Of a stretch of 64,000 bases of DNA, positions 1 through 12,236 are shown piece after piece. Below the pieces are notes generated by a model, which saw only the letters and a program-made list of their open reading frames with translations, did not search any database and was not told where the DNA came from. A program made the position numbers and the translations under genes. Source of the DNA: Theropithecus gelada (Eukaryota > Chordata > Mammalia > Primates > Cercopithecidae); assembly GCF_003255815.1 (NCBI RefSeq), contig NC_037680.1, forward strand, positions 7,747,930 through 7,811,929. The letters are read 5' to 3'. The first letter of the stretch is position 1, and every line of letters starts with the position of its first letter.

Positions 1-841
1 AATCCATATTTATCTAGTAACATTAAAAAGAGAAACTATTTTTATATATTTTATAAATAATTCTATCTTTGCTCTTTTTATACTTTTTTTGGTAAAAACT
101 GGCATTAATATTATTTACATATCATTAAAATGTATTTAAATCCCTGTAAGGGCCCTAATGGATCTATCTACATTATTCATGTAACACCAATCTAGCCAGT
201 TAAAATATTAAATACATATTCTAAGTTTTATTAAACATTTCAACTACATTTTAAGTTCCTTGACAGCAGAAGTTACGCCTTTTCTCTTTTCACCTATTTT
301 CAGCATATTTCATTGATGGGTATGATACCAAAAGTCAGATGCCCAGTGGGCATCAGCTGTAGTAGTCTATCCTTGTACCAGTACTTGGCATTTCTCCACA
401 TTCTTTAAAAAAAAACAAAACCTCTTTAAAATAAAGTGCAATCTGAGATTTACTATAGATTGTGCACAAAAAGTATATTCATACCACCATCAACTCCAGG
501 AGACAATCAGACTTTCCTTAAAGTCTTTGTTCATTCTTTCTAGCATCCAGGGACCATCCACTCCCTTTACCCTAGCCCCTGACATTCCTAAGCTCTTTAG
601 CTTCCTCCCTCTTTACTTTATTGAGCTAGGTGTCTTTCTCTTTCTGCCTTAACATGCTTTCAGAGTTCTGCCCCTCAACAGACTTTTCAAAGCTATTTTC
701 TCTACAAAGAAGCTTTCAGACCGATTGCCTGGAAGATTACATTTTCTTGGAAGAGAGCACTACAACTGTATAATGGGTGTTTTAATCAAAGGAGAAACAT
801 CATGTTCCAACAGGGGTTCTAAGAATCAGGGCTTCCTTAAG
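1..841. other. AT-rich sequence, no gene recognised
   Basis: No gene, open frame of note or confidently assignable repeat is visible. The stretch is AT-rich at the left and has a pyrimidine-rich portion near 530-660. Very old repeat relics could be hidden here. Confidence 0.5.
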
Positions 842-918
842 TTCTGGTTTTATCACTTGTATAGTGTGTGATAAATTATTTATCCTCTCCAAAACTTAGT
901 TTCCTGGTTTTTAAAACA
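842..918 (+). repeat. MIR fragment
   Basis: The order of motifs follows the MIR SINE core: a tgtgtgat-like stretch, then ttatttatcctctcc, then cttagtttcctggtttttaaaa. These match the MIR pattern of a poorly conserved tRNA-like part followed by the CTCAGTTTCCTCATCTGTAAAA core. An L1 has inserted right after it at 922, and the sequence after that L1 (about 2141-2180) could be the rest of the MIR. Confidence 0.6.
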
Positions 919-921
919 GTT

Positions 922-2140
922 TAGCCATATGCAGAAAACTGAAACTGGACCCCTTCCTTATACCTTATACAAAAATTTACTCAAGATGGATTAAAGACTT
1001 AAACGTTAAGACCTAAAACCATAAAAACCATAGAAGAATATCTAGGCAATACCATTCAAGACAGAGGCATGGGCAAAGACTTCATGACTAAAACACCAAA
1101 AGCAATGGCAATAAAAGCCACAATTGATAAATGGGATCTAATTAAACTAAAGAGCTTCTGCACAGCAAAAGAAACTATCATCAGAGTGAACAGGCAACCT
1201 ACAGAATGGGAGAAATTTTTTGAAATCTGTCCATCTGACAAAGAGCTAATATCCAGACTCTACGAAGAATTTAAACAAATTTACAAGAAAGAAACAACCC
1301 CATCAAAAAGTGGGTGAAGAATATGAACAGACACTTCTCAAAATAAGACATTTATGCAGCCAACAAACATATGAAAAAAAATCATCACTTGTCATTAGAG
1401 AAATGCAAAACCACAATGAGATACCATCTCATGCCAGTTAGAATGGTGATCATTAAAAAGTGAGGAAACAACAGATGCTATGCTGGAGAGGATGTGGAGA
1501 AATAAGAATGCTTTTACACAGTTGGTGGGAGTGTAAATTAGTTCAACCATTGTAGAAGACAGTGTGGTGATTCCTCAAGGATCTAGAACCAGAAATACCA
1601 TTAGACTCAGCAATCCCATTACTGGGTATATACTCAAAGGATTATAAATCATTCTGCTATAAAGACACATGCACACATATGTTTATTACAGCACTGTTCA
1701 AAATAGCAAAGACCTGGAACCAACCCGAATGTCCACCAATGATTGATTGGATAAAGACAATGTGGCACATATACACCATGGAATAATATGCAACCATAGA
1801 AAAAGATGAGTTCATGTCCTTTGTAGGGGACATGGATGAAGCTGGAAACGATCATTCTCACCAAACTAACACAGGAACAGAAAACCAAACACCACATGTT
1901 CTCACTCATAAGTGGGAGTTGAACAATGAGAACACATGGACCCAGGGAGGGGAACATCACACACCAGGGCCTGTCAGGGGTGGGGAGGCTACAGGAGTGG
2001 TAGCATTAGGTGAAATACCTAATGCAGATGATGGGTTGATGGGTTGATGGGTGTAGCAAACTACCATGGCATGCATACACCTGTGTTACAAACCTGCACG
2101 TTCCACAAATGTATCTCAGAACTTAAAGTAGAATAAAAAA
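922..2140 (+). mobile_element. 5'-truncated L1 (L1PA type), 3' end
   Basis: The segment runs from the C-terminal part of L1 ORF2 through the 3'UTR to a short A-rich tail (aataaaaaa at 2132-2140). An open stretch at 1069-1317 encodes recognisable ORF2p C-terminal sequence (FMTKTPKAMAIKATIDKWDL). The zinc-knuckle-side region at 1480-1900 is readable but frameshifted and carries stops. Only about 1.2 kb of a 6 kb element is present, the usual outcome of incomplete target-primed reverse transcription. No clear target-site duplication was found. The element cannot move by itself. Confidence 0.93.
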
Positions 2141-3732
2141 TGCTAGTATTACACATATTATGTTAGTTGGGTTATTTAGCAATATTATTTGGGAAGCATT
2201 ATTTGGGATGCATTTTATCTTGTGGAAAGTAAGACTACAGACTCAGAATGTTTAAAAAGCCCTTGTCCTTTATTTTAGGGAAAAAGGAGATGAATGAATA
2301 CCAGCCAGTAGCTGGGTGACTACAATATCTATGTTTCTTAATATAGTAAATTTATGATTTATACATGAGTGAAACTTAAGACCCCCAAGAAATTGTCTCC
2401 TAGTGAGCAAGGAAAGAGAAGTTTTTGGACACTGGGAGAGGAGAGACCATGCTATACTTAACAAAGAGAAAGGTATACCTTGCAGACAAGAGTAGGAAAC
2501 AATAGCTATTTAATGAGATATTGATACCATGCAGTTGAAAAAAAAATACATTACGGTGATAGACTTAGGATCTATGAAGGAGTCTTATAATTTGTCCAAC
2601 AGGGTAGAATACCGAAAATACATAATGGGGTTGCGGTATTTGTTCTGCATCACAAAATGTGAAGTTGCCTTTGTTTTTTGAGATTTTAGCTTTCCAACAA
2701 CGCATAAAGTTTTGTTTATTGCAGAGACTGATTTCTTCCTCATTGGCACAGTGTAATAAATAGAATAAATGTGCATTCTGTATTGAATTTTAATCTGCAT
2801 AAAAATGGTTGGTTTGCCTAAGTATTTAATAGGTTTGATACCTTGTTTTCATTTTATAAAAACCTTTTAGACTATGTTTCAACAGATATCTTTATTAATA
2901 AAAGAAAATATAAAGAAGGTTCATTTCAATTCCAGGAATACATTATCACACCTATCAAATAAAAATGGGAAAACAGGAAGCTTTTTATTAAAATGAGGTT
3001 ATTGACATCAGATAGATATCTCTGCACATGTTATTCTCATTCTTACATCACCTATTGAGAAAAAAGAAACGAGAGTGGCTCATGCTTCAGGGAATGGAAT
3101 TGAGATCAGAATAATGAGATATTGGTTAAAGAAAGCTATGGTAAACAAGCATTTAATTTGCTTTAGATGATGTCAGCTTTCTGACTGGTGAATTCAAATG
3201 TGTTTTTTGTTTCATTTTTTTTTTGTTTGTTTCTGTTTTTTGATTTTTTCTCTCAGACCAGTTTTCTTCTTGCACAAAGGAAACAATATCTTGATAATTT
3301 CACCTGCATTTGTCTGTATAAGCTTCTGAGTTGCTGTGTGATGAAATGTGTGGCTATCGAAGCTTAAACACATAAGGAGCTCTTTTTCTCATATTTCAAA
3401 AATTCCATTTTAAATGTTGGTCACAATATAGCAATCAAATCTGAAGAGTCGTCATCCAATTAGTAATGGGAAAGGTGAAAAGGTTCAATAGTTGGCATTT
3501 GAAATCAGACCTACCTAAAAATGTAACTTTATTTTCCTTTACCTACTGATCAAAACTGCAATTTTAGCTTCTCTTGATTGAACATCAGTCTATGCCTATG
3601 TCACATTAAGTACATACGTGTCTGTGTATAAAGAGACAGCATCATACATTACATACATAGAGGATATTTGTTATATGTGGGTATTTTATTAATCATTCTA
3701 TTAAATCAGTGATATATGTGTATATATAATAT
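2141..3732. other. Unassigned sequence, no gene recognised
   Basis: Nothing gene-like is visible. Short open frames on the minus strand (2270-2464, 2585-2800) resemble no known protein and are within chance expectation for AT-rich DNA. Confidence 0.45.
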
Positions 3733-3850
3733 AGGTATCATTTTACAGTTACTGAAATTGAGTGTCAAAGATGTTAAGAAACATTTTCAACCTTACATAT
3801 TAAGGAAACAACATAAGTAGTTCTGACTCATTTCGGCTATTTCTCAACAA
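3733..3850 (-). repeat. MIR fragment
   Basis: Read on the plus strand the order is attttacagttactgaaattg, then gatgttaagaaacattttcaacc. This matches the reverse of the MIR core (cattttacagatgaggaaactgagg followed by gttaagtaacttgcccaagg). It is strongly diverged. Confidence 0.55.
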
Positions 3851-3928
3851 CATAACACTGTTGAAAAAGGACGTGGACCCCCCAAAAAATTTGCCACAGA
3901 TTTGGTGGTTATCTTTTTTTAATTATTA

Positions 3929-4050
3929 TTTTTTTTAAGATGGGGCTCGCTATGTTGCTCAGGCTTGGCCCAAATTTCTGGGAACAAGTTGTACCCCTGC
4001 TTCATCATCCTCAGTAGTTGTGACTACAGGTGCACACCACTGCACCAAAT
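3929..4050 (-). mobile_element. Old Alu monomer (FLAM/AluJ-like)
   Basis: A T-run is followed by antisense Alu-like sequence: gatggggctcgctatgttgc, caggct, ctgg, and agtagttgtgactacaggtg. Only one monomer length is present, and divergence is high with no preserved CpGs. It fits a free left Alu monomer or a truncated AluJ. The exact subfamily is uncertain. Confidence 0.65.
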
Positions 4051-5145
4051 GAGTTAATATTTTCAATATCACTATTTTTAAATAAATCTTACCTGAGTCC
4101 CACTTATCTTGATAAATCAGGCTCATGTATTCATATCCGTTATGTAAAACCTAGAATAATTACATACTTTTTGAACTCTGCATGTTATTTCTTATAGCCT
4201 CTTTGGCAAGCTGGCTATCATTTATTACTTGCTGCTATTGTCAATGTTTGCCCATCTTTGTTCTAATTTTATTTGTCTCCAGGACTGGGAACTAAATGGC
4301 TACGGTAGAACTGAGAATCAAGTAGTAATGTACAGGGTCTGAGTATGGCTCAATATAGACGTTGGCAGAAGCAGTACCAGACACACGTAAAGCCCATCTA
4401 AAGCTATCAACATTGGATTTATACGTACAAAATATTTACCTCATCAGAAATGTATAACTGCAGGATACTCCAAGCCTTTACTTCTATTCTCATGACATTT
4501 TGATCACATAATTAAAAAGAAACTCAATCTTCTCACTATTAGTTGGTTTACATTTAGGCTTCCTTTTTTATCTGACTCTTCTTATCTACTATGTAATTCA
4601 TTTTTTTCACTGGGTTCTGTTCTGATCTCACCCATTAATCTCAATAAAGTACCACTTCTAAATGGCTTGGTAAATCCCTTCATCACAATCTGGCCTTACT
4701 ATTTTTTTCTCTAGTCTTGCTAATCAACTCTTTACCCAGTTGAGCTGTAAATGACTAATATCTCTAATTGAAAGTCTTGTAGCTCCTAAGAGTAAAAAGC
4801 AGAACTAGCTCTCATAATGTGAAAGTCATTGATTAAGAGATATATTTACTAGCATATCTGTATTTATTGAGAGTGGCTGGGTTTGTTTTATCTGCAGAAG
4901 AAAGGGATGCCCTGTTTTTCCATTAATCTCTAATCTTAAGAAAATACTACCTTCTTCACAAAGCCCAGTTACCAACATGTCAATGTATATAATACCTCTG
5001 AATTTCAAAAGACAATGGTGATATTTTCCCAACTCAAGTAAATCATATTGTCTACTACATGCCTTTGTCATTTATTTAATCATATTCTGAATAAAATTTA
5101 ATCCTATTCTGAATTTTATAGACATATATAATCTAGATTTTCTAC
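4051..5145. other. Unassigned sequence, no gene recognised
   Basis: No gene or confidently named repeat is visible. An 81-codon minus-strand open frame at 4826-5071 has no recognisable motif. Confidence 0.45.
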
Positions 5146-5610
5146 CCAGTAGATTTTTTAAGACTCTATTTTTTAGAGGAATTTTAGGTTCACAGCTACA
5201 TTGATAGAAAGGTATGAGTATTTTTCTACATAATCCCTGAACCCACACAAGCATAGTTTGCTCCATTATCAGCATCATTTACCAGAATGGTACATTAGTT
5301 ACAATTGAAAAAACCTACATTTTCATATCATTATAATCCAAAGTCCATGTAATATGAAGTTTTTTTCATCTGCTCATTGTTCATCGATGTACCTTCTTTG
5401 GTGAGATTCCCATTAATATCTTTAGCCTACTTTTAATTGGTTGTTTTCTTGTTGAGTTTTAAGAGTTCTTCGTGTATTTTGGATAACTGTTCTTTAACAA
5501 ATATATATTTCATAAATATTTTCTCTTAGTCTGTGGCTCATACTTTCGTTCCCTCTGCAGTCTTTTGGCAGAGTAGAAATTTTTAATTTTAATAGTCAAG
5601 CTTATCAATT
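5146..5610 (-). mobile_element. Ancient L1M/L1ME, 3' part (host element, segment 1)
   Basis: Antisense L1M 3'UTR and ORF2 end. Recognisable phrases are ggttcacagctacattgata, agtttgctccattatcagca and agtctgtggctcatactttc. The sequence breaks at 5610 and resumes at about 12300, so this is the left flank of the big L1 insertion. Joined across the insertion, the ORF2-end text reads on continuously. Divergence from the consensus I recall is high, as expected of a pre-primate or early-primate L1. Confidence 0.8.
5603..5610. repeat. Left target-site duplication of L1 (5611-12291)
   Basis: The octamer tatcaatt here recurs at 12292-12299, immediately beyond the 5' end of the L1. A further ttt match beyond one mismatch is possible. 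It marks the integration site in the older L1M. Confidence 0.65.
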
Positions 5611-5820
5611 ATTTTATTATACTTTAAGTTCTAGGATACATGTGCAGAAGATGCAGGTTTGTTACATAGGTATATATGTGCTATGGTGGTTTGCTGCACC
5701 CATCAACTCATCATCTATATTGGGTATTTCTCCTAATGCTATCCCTCCCCTAGCCTCCCCACCCCATGACAGGGCCCAGTGTGTGATATTCCCCTTCCTG
5801 TGTCCATGTGTTCTTATTGT

Positions 5821-8800
5821 TCAACTCCCACTTATGAGTGAGAACATTCAGTGTTTGGTTTTCTGTTCTGTGTTAGCTTGCTGAGAATGATGGTTTCCAG
5901 CTTCATCCATGTCCCAGCTAAAGGATATGAACTCATCCTTTTGTATGACTGCATAGTATTCCATGGCATATATGTGCCACATATCTTTATGCAGTCAATC
6001 ATTGATGGACATTTTGGTTGGTTCCAGGTCTTTGCTATTCTGAACAGTGCTGCAATAAACATACGTGTGCTTGTGTCTTTATAGTAGAATGATTTATAAT
6101 CCTTTGGGTATATACCCAGTAATGGGATTGCTGAGTCTAATGGTATTTCGGTTCTAGATCCTTAAGGAATCACCACACTGTGTTCCACAATGGTTGAATT
6201 AATTTACACTCCTACCAACAGTGTAAACGCTTTCCTATTTCTCCACATCCTCTCTGGCATCTGTTGTTTCCTGAATTTTTAATGATTACCCTTCTAACTG
6301 GCATAAGATGGTAACACATTGTGGTTTTGATTTGCATTTCTGTAATGACTAGTGGTGGTGAGCTTTTTCCATAAATGCCTTATTTTGAGAAGTGTCTATT
6401 CATATCCTTTGCCCTCTTTTTAAATTTTTTTTCTTATAAATTTGTTTAAGTTCTTGTAGATTCTGGATATTAGCACTTTGTTAGATGGATAGATTTCAAA
6501 AATTTTCTCCCATTCTGTAGGTTGCCTCTTCACTCTGATGATAGTTTCTTTTGCTGTACACAAGTTCTTTAGTTCAATTAGATCCCATTTGTCAAATTTG
6601 ACTTTTGTTGTCATTGCTTTTGGTGTTTTAGTCATGAAGTCTTTGTCCATGCCTCTGTCCTGAATGGTTTTGCCTAGGTTTTCTTCTAGGGTTTTTATGT
6701 TTTAGGTCTTACATTTAAGTCTTTAGTCCATCTTGAGTTAATTTTTGTTTAAGGTGTAAGGGAGGGGTCCAGTTTCAGTTTTCTGCATTTGGCTAGCTAG
6801 TTTTCCCAACACCATTTATTAAATGGGGGTCCTTTCCTCATTGCTTGTTCTTGTCAGGTTTCTCAAAGATCAGATGGTTGTAGATGTGTGGTGTTATTTC
6901 TGAGGCCTCTGTTCTGTTCCACTGGTCTATATATCTGCTTTGGTGTCAGTACCATGCTGTTTTGGTTACTGTAGCCTTGTAGTATAGCTTGAAATCAGGT
7001 AACGTGATGCCTCCAGCTTTGTTCTTTTTGCTTAGGATTGTCTTGGCGATACAGTCTCTTTTTTGGTTCCATTTGAAATTTACAGAATTTTTTTCTGTGA
7101 ATTTAATTCTTTTTCTGTGAATTTAATTCTGTGAATTTAATTCTTTAATTTACAGAATTTAGTTCTGTGAAGAAAGTCAATGGTAGCTTGATGGGGATAG
7201 CATTAAGTCTATAAATTACTTTGGGCAGTATGGCCATTTTCACGATATTGATTCTTCGTATCCATGAGCATGGAATGTTTCTTCATTTGTTTGTGTCTTA
7301 TTTCCTTCAGCAGTGGTTTGCAGTTCTCCTTGAAGAGTTCCTTCACATCCCTTGTAAGTTGTATTCCTAGGTATTTTATTCTCTTTGTAGCAATTGTGAA
7401 TGGGAGTTCACTCACGATTTGGCTCTCTGTTTGTCTATGATTGGTGTACAGGAATGCTCATGATTTTTGTACATTGCTTTTGTATCCTGAGACTTTGCTG
7501 AAGTTGCTTACCAGCCTAAGGAGATTTTGGGCTGAGATTATGGGGTTTTCTAAATGTACAATCATGTCATCTGCAAACAGAGACAATTTGACTTCCTCTC
7601 TTCCTATTTGAATACCTTTTATTTCTTTCTCTTGCCTGATTGCCCTGGCCAGAACTTCCAATACTATGTTGAATAGAAGTGGTGAGAGAGGGCTTCCTTG
7701 TCTTGTGCCAGTTTTCAAAGGGAATGCTTCCAGCCTTTGCCCATTCAGTGTGTTATTGACAAACTTATGTTTGTCATAAGTAGCTCTTATTATTTTGAGA
7801 TACGTCCCAATAATAGCTAGTTTGAGTTTTTAGCATGAAGTCATGTTGAATTTTTTTGAAGGCCTTATCTGCACCTATTGAGATAATCGTGTTGTTTTTT
7901 GTAATGGGTTCTGTTTATGTGATGGATTATGTTTATTGATTTGCATATTTTGAACCAACCTTGCATTCCAGGGACAGAGCCAACTTGATCGTGGTGTATA
8001 CGTTTTTTGATGTGCTGCTGGATTCAATTTGTCAGTATTTTACTGAGGATTTTCATATTGATGTTCATCAGGGATAGTGGCCTAAAATTTTCTTTTTGTT
8101 GCTTCTCTGCCGGGTTTTGGTATAAGGATGCTGCTGGCCTCATAAAATGTGTTAGGAAGGAGTCCCTCTTTTTCTATTCTTTGGAATAGTTTCAGAAGGA
8201 ATAGTATCAACTCCTCTTTGTATATCTGGTAGAATTCGTCTATGAATCCATCTGGTCCTGGGCTTTTTTTGGTTGGTATGCTATTAATTACTGCCTCAAT
8301 TTCAGAACTTGTTATTGGTCTATTCAGGGATTCAACTTCTTCCTGCTTTAGTCTTGGGAGGGTGTATGTGTGCAGGAATTTATTTCTTCAAGATGTTCTT
8401 GTTTACTTGAATAGAGGTGTTTATAGTATTCTCTGATGGTAGTTTGTATTTCTGTGGGATTAGTGGTGTTATCCCCTTTATCATTTTTTTGTGTCTATTT
8501 GATTCTGGTCTCTTTTCTTCTTTATTAGTCTAGCCAGCAGTCTATTTTGTTGATCTTTTCAAAAAACCAGCTCCTGGATTATTAATTTTTTGAAGAGTTT
8601 TTTGTGTCTCTATCCCCCTCAGTTCTGCTGTGATCTTAGTTATTTCTTGTCTTCTGCTAGCTTTTGAATTTGTTTGCTCTTGCTTTTCTCGTCCTTTTAA
8701 TTGTGATGTTAGGGAGTCAATTTTAGATCTTTCCCACTTTCTCCTGTGGGTATTTAGTACTATAAATTTCTCTCTACACACTTCTCTGTGTCCCAGAGAT

Positions 8801-9634
8801 TGCAGTACGTTGTGTCTTTGTTCTTATTGGTTTCAAAGCCTTAATTTCATTACTTATCCAGGAGTCATTCATGAGCAAGTTGTTCAGTTTCCTTGTATTT
8901 GTGCAGTTTCGAGTTTATTAATCCTGAGTTCTAATTTGTTTGCACTGTGGTCTGAGAGACTGTTTGTTATGATTTTCGTTCTTTTGCATTTGCTGAAGAG
9001 TGTTTTACTTCCAATTATGTGGTCAGTTTTAGAATAAGTGTGATGCGGTGCTGAGAAGAATGTATATGCTGTTGATTTGGGGTGGAGAGATCTGTAGATG
9101 TCTATTAGGTCTGCTTGGCCCAGAGCTGAGTTCAAGTGTTGAATACTGTTTTTAACCTTCTGTCTTGTTGATCTGTCTAATATTGACAGTGGGTGTTAAA
9201 GTCTCCCACTATTACTGTGTGGGAGTCTAAGTCTCTTTGTAGGTCTCTAAGAACTTGCTTCATAAATCTGGGTGCTCTGGTATTGGGTGCATATATATTT
9301 AGGATAGTCAGCTCTTCTTGTTGTGTTGATCCCTTTACCATTATGTAATGCTCTTCTTTATCTTTTTTGATCTTTCTTGGTTTAAAGTCTGCTTTCTCAG
9401 AGACTAGGATTACAACCCCTGCTTTTTTTGTTTTCCATTTGCTTGGTAAATATTCCTCCACCCCTTTATTTTGAGCCTATGTTTGTCTTTGGACATGAGA
9501 TGGGTCTCCTGAATATAGCACACTGCTGGTTCTTGACTCTTTATCCAATTTGCCAGTCTGTGTCTTTTAATTGGGGCATTTAGCCCATTTACATTTAAGA
9601 TTAATACCGTTATGTGTGAATTTGATCCTGTCAT
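5821..9634 (-). pseudogene. L1 ORF2 pseudogene (endonuclease - reverse transcriptase)
   Basis: ORF2p combines an N-terminal apurinic-type endonuclease with a central reverse transcriptase and acts in target-primed reverse transcription in the nucleus. The start is at 9634 (MTGSNSHITVLILNVNGLN) and the endonuclease text QETHL lies in the first 60 residues. The reverse-transcriptase palm with FADDM and the preceding GTRQGSPLSPLLFN motif lies at 7458-7718. The C-terminal KTPKAM region is at 6420-6650. Length (about 3.8 kb) is near normal, but stops and frameshifts split it into many pieces, for example 9410-9634, 9177-9461, 7458-7718, 7209-7415 and 5832-6062. A 20 bp tandem duplication sits inside at 7091-7144. 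Confidence 0.92.
7091..7144. repeat. 20 bp tandem duplication inside L1 ORF2
   Basis: The unit ttttctgtgaatttaattct occurs twice in perfect copies (7091-7110, 7111-7130), followed by a 14 bp partial copy (7131-7144). Other L1 copies in the window have a single stretch here, so this is a local expansion in this copy. Confidence 0.85.
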
Positions 9635-9694
9635 GATGCTAGCAGGTTATTTTGCCCGTTAGTTGATGCAACTTCTTCATGGTGTTGATGGTCT

Positions 9695-10712
9695 TTATAA
9701 TTTGGTATGTTTTTGCAGTGGCTGGTACCGTTTTTTTATTTCCATATTTAGTGCTTTTTTCAGGAGCTCTTGTAAGGCAGGCCTGGTGGTGACAAAATCT
9801 CTCAACATTTACCTGTTTGATAAGGATTTTATTTCTCCTTCACTTATGAAGCTTTGGCTGGATATGAAATTCCGGGTTGAAAATTCTTTTAAGAATGTTG
9901 AATATTGGCCTCCACTCTCTCCTGGCTTATAGGGTTTCTGCAGAGAGATCTGCTGTTAGTCTAATGGACTTCCCTTTGTGCATAACTCAACCTTTCTCTC
10001 TAGCTGCCCTTAACATTTTTTCCTTCATTTCAACCTTGGTGAATCTGATGATTATGTGTGTTTGGGTTGCTCTTCTCGAGGAGTATCTTTGTGATGTTCT
10101 CTGTATTTTCTGAATTTGAACGTTGGCCTGTCTTGCTAGGTTGAGGTTGTTCTCCTGGATAATATCCTGAAGAGTGTTTTCCAACTTGGTTCCATTCTCC
10201 ATGTCACTTTCAGGCACACCAATCAAGTGTAGTTTTGTTCCTTTCCCATAGTCCCATATTTCTTAGAGGCTTTTTTTCATTTGTTTTCGTTCTTTTTTCT
10301 CTAATCTTGTCTTCATGCTTTATTTCATTAAGTTGATCTTCAATTTCTGATATCCTTTCTTCTGCTTGATCGATTCAGCTATTGATACTTATTTATGCTT
10401 CATGAACTTCTCATGCTGTGTTTTTCAGCTCCATCAGGTCATTTATGTTCTTCTCTAAAGTGATTATTTTAGTTAGCAATTCCTCTAACATTTTTTCAAG
10501 GTTCTTAGCTTCCTTGCATTGGGTTAGAACATGCTCCTTTAGCTTGGAGGAGTTTGTTATTACCCACCTTCTGAAGCCTACTTTTGTCAATTTGTCAGAC
10601 TCATTCCCTGTCCAGTTTTGTTCCCTTGCTGGTGAGGAGTTGTGATCCTTTGGAGGAGAAGAAGCATTCTGGTTTTTGGAATTTGCAGCCTTTTTGTGCT
10701 GGTTTTCTTCAT
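9695..10712 (-). pseudogene. L1 ORF1 pseudogene (RNA-binding protein)
   Basis: ORF1p is a trimeric coiled-coil RNA-binding chaperone that packages L1 RNA in the cytoplasm. The conserved central and C-terminal text (GVPESDMENGTKLENTLQDI, then RFTKVEMKEKMLRAAREKG) is readable at 9987-10226. The N-terminal part is readable near 10587-10712 (KRLQIPKTRMLL in place of the usual KTGNSKTQSAS). A likely stop lies at 9695-9697. The span is about 339 codons, the family's normal length, but the frame is interrupted several times. Confidence 0.85.
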
Positions 10713-11132
10713 CTTCATAGATTTATCTACCTTTGGTCTTTCATGCTGGTGGCTTTTGGGTGGGGTTTCTGCGAGCATGTCCTTTTTTTTTGATGTTGAT
10801 ACTATTCCTTTCTATTAATTTTTCTTCTAAGAGTAAGGCCTTTCTGCTGCAGGTTTGCTAGAGTTTGCTGGAGGTCTACTCCAGACTCTGTTTGCCTGGG
10901 TATCGTGACTGGAGGCTGCAGAACAGCCAAGATTGCACAGTTTCTCAGGGCTTCTCTTGGCTAGGGGTTGGAGTTCCCCGACCCCTTGAGCTTCCCAGGT
11001 GAGGCAACACTGCACCCTGCTTCGGCTTGCCCTCTATGGGCTCCACTCACTGTCTATCCAGTCCCAATGAGATGAGCCAGCTACCTCAGTTGGAAATGCA
11101 GAAATAACCACCTTCTGCATTGATCTTGCTGA
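10713..11132 (-). promoter_or_regulatory. L1 5'UTR, inner part (relic promoter)
   Basis: Antisense L1 5'UTR text follows ORF1 (tttgctggaggtctactcca, gactctgtttgcctgggtat, agcttcccaggtgaggcaac). Compared with the second L1 (about 1.03 kb of 5'UTR at 30614-31647), roughly 0.4 kb of the middle is absent. The outer 55 bp lie beyond the LTR12 at 12237-12291. The intact promoter would have an internal pol II start at the outer end. Confidence 0.75.
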
Positions 11133-12236
11133 TGTGTCTGGAATTGGTGGATTCTTGGTCTTGCTGACTTGGAGAATAAACCTGCAGACCCTTGCAGTGA
11201 GTGTTACAGTTCTTAACGATGAGGTGTCTGGAGTTTGTTCCTGCAGATGTTCAGATGTGTCCAAAGTTTCTTCCCTCTGGTGGGTTCATGTTCTCGCTGA
11301 CCTCAGAAGTGAAGCTGCAGACCTTTGTGGTGAGTGTTACAGCTCTTAAGGCGGTGCATCTGGAGTTGTTTGTTCCTCCCGTCTGGAGTTGTGCATCCCT
11401 TCTGGTGGGTTCAGGGTCTCGCTGGCCTCAGGAATGAAGCTGCAGACCTTCGTGGTGAGTGGTACAGCTCATAAAGGTAGCACAGACCCAAAGAATGAGC
11501 AGCAGCAAGATTTATTGTGAAGAGAGAAGGAACAAAGCTTCCACAGCATGGAAGGCAACCAGAGCAGGTTGCCCCTGCTGGCTGGGGTGGCCTGCTTTTA
11601 TTCCCTTATCTGGCCCCACCCACATCCTACTGTTTGCTCTATTTTGTGGAGAGCTGATTGGTCCGTTTACAAACCTTTAGCTAGACACAGAGTGCTAATT
11701 GGTGCAGTTTACAATCCGTTAGCTAGACACAAAAGTTCTCCAAATCCCCTACCACATTAGCTAGACACGGAGTGGTGATTGGTGCCTTTCCAAACCTTTA
11801 GCTAGACACAGAGTGCTGATTGGTGCGTTTACAAACCTTTAGCTACCGGGAAAAGTTCTCCAAGTCCCCACCCGACCCAGAAGCCCAGCTGGCTTCACCT
11901 CTCAATGGCACTCGCTGCAGGACTTGGTGGCACCTAGCCAGGGCACTCCTGCAGCCCAGAGGGAGCTCCTCCCCTGATCAAGCCCAGCAGGCACCGGCAG
12001 GTTGCCCCAGGCAGGCCTGCCAGAGCCACGTGTGCCCCAGCTCCTGATTGCACCTCTCCCTCCACACCTCCCTGCCAGCAGAGGGAGTCAACCGGGTCTG
12101 GCCTCCGCCATCCCCAGAGAGGGCAGGCCCCCACTGCACAGCATTGGGCTGAAGGGCTCCTTGATCACAGCCAGAGCAGACTCCGAGGCCCAGGGGTTGC
12201 CGAGAGGGAGGGATGCTACCACGTTGTCACCTCTCA
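11133..12236 (-). mobile_element. LTR12-type (HERV9) solo LTR
   Basis: On the minus strand it begins TGAGAGGTGACAACGTGGTA and ends CCACCAATTCCAGACACA, the known LTR12 termini. It contains the repeated ACCAATC / CTAGCTAA U3 units (11640-11860) and the stretch ccacagcatggaaggcaacc. About 1.1 kb is present and no internal proviral genes are seen, so it is a solo LTR left by recombination. Flanking tetramers are ctga (11129-11132) and ctgg (12237-12240), consistent with a 4 bp target duplication that has one change. L1 5'UTR text is continuous across the insertion. It points the same way as the host L1. LTR12 is a catarrhine-age family. Confidence 0.9.
11640..11860 (-). repeat. LTR12 U3 tandem repeats with CCAAT boxes
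   Basis: Four to five imperfect copies of a unit of about 40 bp, carrying gattggt (CCAAT on the minus strand) followed by acaaacctttagctagacac. In the HERV9 family this array is the U3 enhancer. Some units here are mutated or shortened. Confidence 0.8.

Noticed and set aside
8630..9037. 135-codon plus-strand hydrophobic frame as a membrane protein
   Set aside because: Shadow frame of antisense L1 ORF2. The hydrophobicity comes from reading an A-rich coding strand in reverse.
11650..11860. Regularly spaced repeats as a CRISPR-like array
   Set aside because: Units are the known HERV9 U3 enhancer repeats, with no unique spacers and eukaryotic context.
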